This document shows positions 61,613 through 64,000 of a stretch of DNA of 64,000 nt, piece after piece. Within the stretch, counting starts at the first letter, position 1. Each line of letters opens with the position of its first letter. Made by a program: the position numbers and the translations under genes. The notes below the pieces were generated by a model. The model searched no databases. It was given only the letters and a program-made list of their open reading frames with translations, and was not told the DNA's origin. This DNA comes from JAJUFS01 sp964599565. Its GTDB lineage: Bacteria; Pseudomonadota; Gammaproteobacteria; Natronospirales; JAJUFS01. The stretch is from the NCBI GenBank assembly GCA_964599565.1, contig CAZRFE010000003.1, positions 12,614 to 76,613 on the forward strand, in the 5' to 3' direction.

Positions 61613-62370
61613 CACGCCCGCTTCGCGCGCGGCGCAGTGGGCGCTGAAAATTCCTGCTCGTGCGCCTCGCAGACGCGCTGCTCGCGGCGCAGCAGCCACG
61701 CGACGCCGAACAGGTCCACGATGCCGATCCACAGCCGGTTGTGAATGCCGTACTTGGATGCGCCGCGCAGGCGCGGACGATGACGCACCGGCAGCGACAC
61801 CACGCTGCCGCCCTGCCGCTGCACCAGCGCAGGAAGAAAGCGATGCATGTGATCGAAATACGGCAGCGCAAGAAATTTCTCGCGACGGAATGCCTTGATG
61901 CCGCAACCGGTATCGGGCGTGTCGTCCTTCAGCATCCTGCGGCGTATGCCGTTCGCGATGCGCGAGGAAACGATGCGAACGCGGCTGTCGCTGCGCAGCG
62001 TGCGGTGACCGATCACGAGATCCGCGGGCGTCGTGCGATCGAGCAGCCGGCGGACGAGCGCGGGAATGTCGGCGGGATCGTTCTGGCCGTCGCCATCGAG
62101 CGTCGCGATGACGGGCGCGCGCGCGGCGCACACGCCGTTCCATACCGCCGTGCTCTGGCCGCAGCCGCGCGCGTGGCGCAGCGCGCGCAGATGCGGTCCG
62201 ATCCTGTGGCGCGCCGCCTGCAGCGCGGCGGGCGTGGCATCGCGGCTGCCGTCATCCACGTAGATGATCTCGTACGCATACGCGCCATCGAGCGCCGCGC
62301 AGATTTCCTCCGTGAGCGGACCGATGTTCTCCGCTTCATCCTTCACGGGAATGACAACCGAAATTTCCAT
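61612..62370 (-). CDS. GT2 glycosyltransferase (polyprenyl-phosphate glycosyltransferase)
   Basis: 252-residue DPM1/ArnC-type GT2 enzyme: VVIPVKDEAENIGPLTEEI, YEIIYVDDGSRDATPAAL, VIATLDGDGQNDPADIPAL (DxD), DTGCGIKAFRREKFLALPYF, GASKYGIHNRLWIGIVDLFG. It attaches a nucleotide sugar to undecaprenyl phosphate. First gene of the three-gene operon. No C-terminal transmembrane pair, unlike ArnC. Confidence 0.92.
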   Translation of the reverse strand: MEISVVIPVKDEAENIGPLTEEICAALDGAYAYEIIYVDDGSRDATPAALQAARHRIGPHLRALRHARGCGQSTAVWNGVCAARAPVIATLDGDGQNDPADIPALVRRLLDRTTPADLVIGHRTLRSDSRVRIVSSRIANGIRRRMLKDDTPDTGCGIKAFRREKFLALPYFDHMHRFLPALVQRQGGSVVSLPVRHRPRLRGASKYGIHNRLWIGIVDLFGVAWLLRREQRVCEAHEQEFSAPTAPRAKRA

Positions 62371-62628
62371 GCGCGCCTCGCCAAGAACGCATTCGCACCG
62401 CAGGACCGCCGATCGTGCGATTTTCCGTCACGCGACCGCTCCGTCATGTTGGAACACCGCGGGAAACGCGCAATAACAGGGGCGCCCTACATCGGCCCCG
62501 CCGGCATCGGGTAAACACTGCATGGAAGACGCCGCGCGCACGCAAACCCTGCGCTTGAACTGTAAAAATGCCGTGCCAGCGGCTAGACTCTGCGCCCGCT
62601 CGCATCGACAACCCTTCGAGGAAATCCC

Positions 62629-63954
62629 ATGGCAGTGAAGAAGAAGGCCGCCGCCGCGAAAAGCCCGCGCAGAACGGCGAAACCGAAACCGCAGAACGCC
62701 TTCTACGCGCAGTCCGGCGGCGTGACCGCGGTCATCAACGCATCCGCGGCCGGCGTGATCGAAACCGCGCGGAAGTTTCCAGGCAGGATCGGCAAGGTCT
62801 ATGCCGGACGCAACGGCATCATCGGCGCGCTCACCGAAGACCTCATCGACACCTCGAAGGAATCGCGCGCGAACATCGCGGGACTCGCGCACACGCCGGG
62901 CGGTGCATTCGGCTCCTGCCGCTACAAGCTGAAAGGCTTCGAGGAAAACCAGGCGGAGTACGAACGCCTCATCGACGTCTTCCGCGCGCACGACATCGGC
63001 TACTTCTTCTACAACGGCGGCGGCGATTCCGCGGACACCTGCCTCAAGGTCTCGCAGCTCTCCGAGAAGATGGGCTATCCCATCAAGGCCATCCACGTAC
63101 CGAAGACCGTCGACAACGATCTGCCGCTCACCGACTGCTGCCCCGGCTTCGGCTCCGTCGCGAAATACGTCGCCGTATCCACGAAGGAAGCTGCGCTCGA
63201 CGTCGAATCCATGGCGAAGACATCCACCAAGGTCTTCATCCTCGAAGTCATGGGCCGTCACGCGGGATGGATCGCAGCCGCCGGTGGCCTCGCAGGCTCC
63301 GGCAAGAACGGCGAACCGCCGCACATCATTCTCTTCCCGGAAATCGCATTCGACCGCGCCGCGTTCCTGAAGAAGGTCGACGACGCGGTGAAGAAGTTCG
63401 GCTACTGCGTCATCGTCGCGTCCGAAGGCGTGCGGGACAGCGAAGGGAAGTTCCTCGCCGAAGCCGGCACCGTCGATGCGTTCGGGCACAAGCAGCTCGG
63501 CGGCGTTGCGCCGTATCTCGCCGAACTCGTGAAAGGCGAACTCGGCTACAAGTACCACTGGGCGCTGGCGGATTACCTGCAGCGCTCCGCGCGACACATC
63601 GCGAGCGAGACCGATCTCAAGCAGGCATACGCCGTCGGCCGCGCCGCGGTGGAACTTGCGGTGAAGGGAAAGAACTCCGTCATGGTCACCATCGAGCGCA
63701 AGTCATCGAAGCCCTACAAGTGGGCCATCGGTGAAGCGCCGCTTTCAAAAGTGGCGAACCAGGAAAAGTTCATGCCGCGCGATTTCATCACGAAGGACGG
63801 CTTCGGCATCACCGAGAAATGCCGCAGGTATCTCCTGCCGCTCATCAAGGGCGAGGCGTATCCGCCGTACAAGGATGGCATGCCGAGGTATGTGGAGATG
63901 AAGAAGGTGGCGGTAAAGAAAAAGCTGCCCGCTTTTGAACTGAAGAAAAAGTAA
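62629..63954 (+). CDS. pfp: PPi-dependent phosphofructokinase
   Basis: 441-residue fructose-6-phosphate 1-phosphotransferase. NGGGDSADT (Asp at the position of the ATP-PFK Gly104, D133) and PKTVDNDL (K159 at the Gly124 position) are the PPi-dependent signatures. EVMGRHAGWIAAAGG and PEIAFDRAAFLKKVDD follow. Unusual basic ends: N-terminus MAVKKKAAAAKSPRRTAKPK, C-terminus MKKVAVKKKLPAFELKKK. Reversible glycolytic and gluconeogenic role. It is likely to be the phosphofructokinase of this organism, though another elsewhere cannot be excluded. Confidence 0.93.
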   Translation: MAVKKKAAAAKSPRRTAKPKPQNAFYAQSGGVTAVINASAAGVIETARKFPGRIGKVYAGRNGIIGALTEDLIDTSKESRANIAGLAHTPGGAFGSCRYKLKGFEENQAEYERLIDVFRAHDIGYFFYNGGGDSADTCLKVSQLSEKMGYPIKAIHVPKTVDNDLPLTDCCPGFGSVAKYVAVSTKEAALDVESMAKTSTKVFILEVMGRHAGWIAAAGGLAGSGKNGEPPHIILFPEIAFDRAAFLKKVDDAVKKFGYCVIVASEGVRDSEGKFLAEAGTVDAFGHKQLGGVAPYLAELVKGELGYKYHWALADYLQRSARHIASETDLKQAYAVGRAAVELAVKGKNSVMVTIERKSSKPYKWAIGEAPLSKVANQEKFMPRDFITKDGFGITEKCRRYLLPLIKGEAYPPYKDGMPRYVEMKKVAVKKKLPAFELKKK

Positions 63955-63974
63955 GCAACTGCTTACGGATCATG

Positions 63975-64000
63975 AAAAGCCCCGCGATTGCGGGGCTTTT
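63975..64000 (+). terminator. Rho-independent terminator after pfp
   Basis: AAAAGCCCCGC-GATT-GCGGGGCTTTT at the right edge of the window. Confidence 0.93.

Overview
The window is a GC-rich chromosomal segment of a gammaproteobacterium. The evidence is the gene order: mraZ-rsmH-ftsL-ftsI next to rnpB, rsmI and lpoA; petABC followed by sspAB; murA-ibaG diverging from yrbG-kdsD-kdsC-lptC-lptA-lptB-rpoN-hpf; and an S-adenosylhomocysteine riboswitch ahead of ahcY. The mix of PPi-dependent phosphofructokinase, zinc-type adenylate kinase and a Mpl/UbiX block would fit a Xanthomonadales/Nevskiales/Chromatiales-like lineage, but the genus cannot be read from the sequence. Almost all of it is core chromosome. 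I see no tRNA, rRNA, insertion sequence, prophage or CRISPR array.

Layout. 1-4.1 kb (minus): start of the division and cell wall cluster (ftsI cut by the window edge, ftsL, rsmH, mraZ) with an intact MraZ operator and sigma-70 promoter, then RNase P RNA and rsmI. 4.2-8.6 kb (plus): lpoA, yraN, diaA and a GlcD-like FAD dehydrogenase. 8.6-12.6 kb (minus): cytochrome bc1 operon petABC and the stringent starvation pair sspA-sspB. 12.7-25.7 kb: degS-type protease; murA-ibaG (minus); then a long plus-strand envelope and RpoN cluster ending in rapZ and mgtE, an orphan ParA-like ATPase behind a perfect CRP-type palindrome, and a periplasmic PrxQ peroxiredoxin. 25.8-33.2 kb: a small SET protein, then a minus-strand glycolytic cluster tkt-gap-pgk-pyk ending in a response-regulator diguanylate cyclase.

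33.4-46.9 kb: EamA transporter; metK, SAH riboswitch and ahcY (SAM cycle); a histidine-rich ZnuD-like TonB receptor with a small cysteine protein; an O-methyltransferase diverging from cAMP phosphodiesterase cpdA; several small envelope or unknown genes; a MEDS-domain protein; a rubredoxin too short for normal ORF cut-offs; thiD-thiE. 46.9-51.4 kb (minus): two tandem DUF418 membrane proteins, then an overlapping four-gene cassette with its own winged-helix regulator and a palindromic operator on its promoter. 51.5-58.3 kb: hemL with a truncated haemoglobin, a stand-alone cyclic-nucleotide-binding domain, DedA, ubiX-mpl and RNase D. 58.3-64.0 kb: adenylate kinase, a three-gene lipid-glycosylation operon (GT2, LAB_N, ArnT-like), and PPi-phosphofructokinase.

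The most unusual object is the adenylate kinase. A complete zinc-LID Adk core continues in frame into about 170 residues of histone H1-like Lys/Ala repeat, in effect a bifunctional-looking Adk-H1 fusion. The nearby PPi-phosphofructokinase carries short tails of the same kind at both ends. Other items worth attention are the riboswitch geometry at metK-ahcY, the diguanylate cyclase closing a glycolytic operon, the self-regulated four-gene cassette, and the putative zinc receptor.
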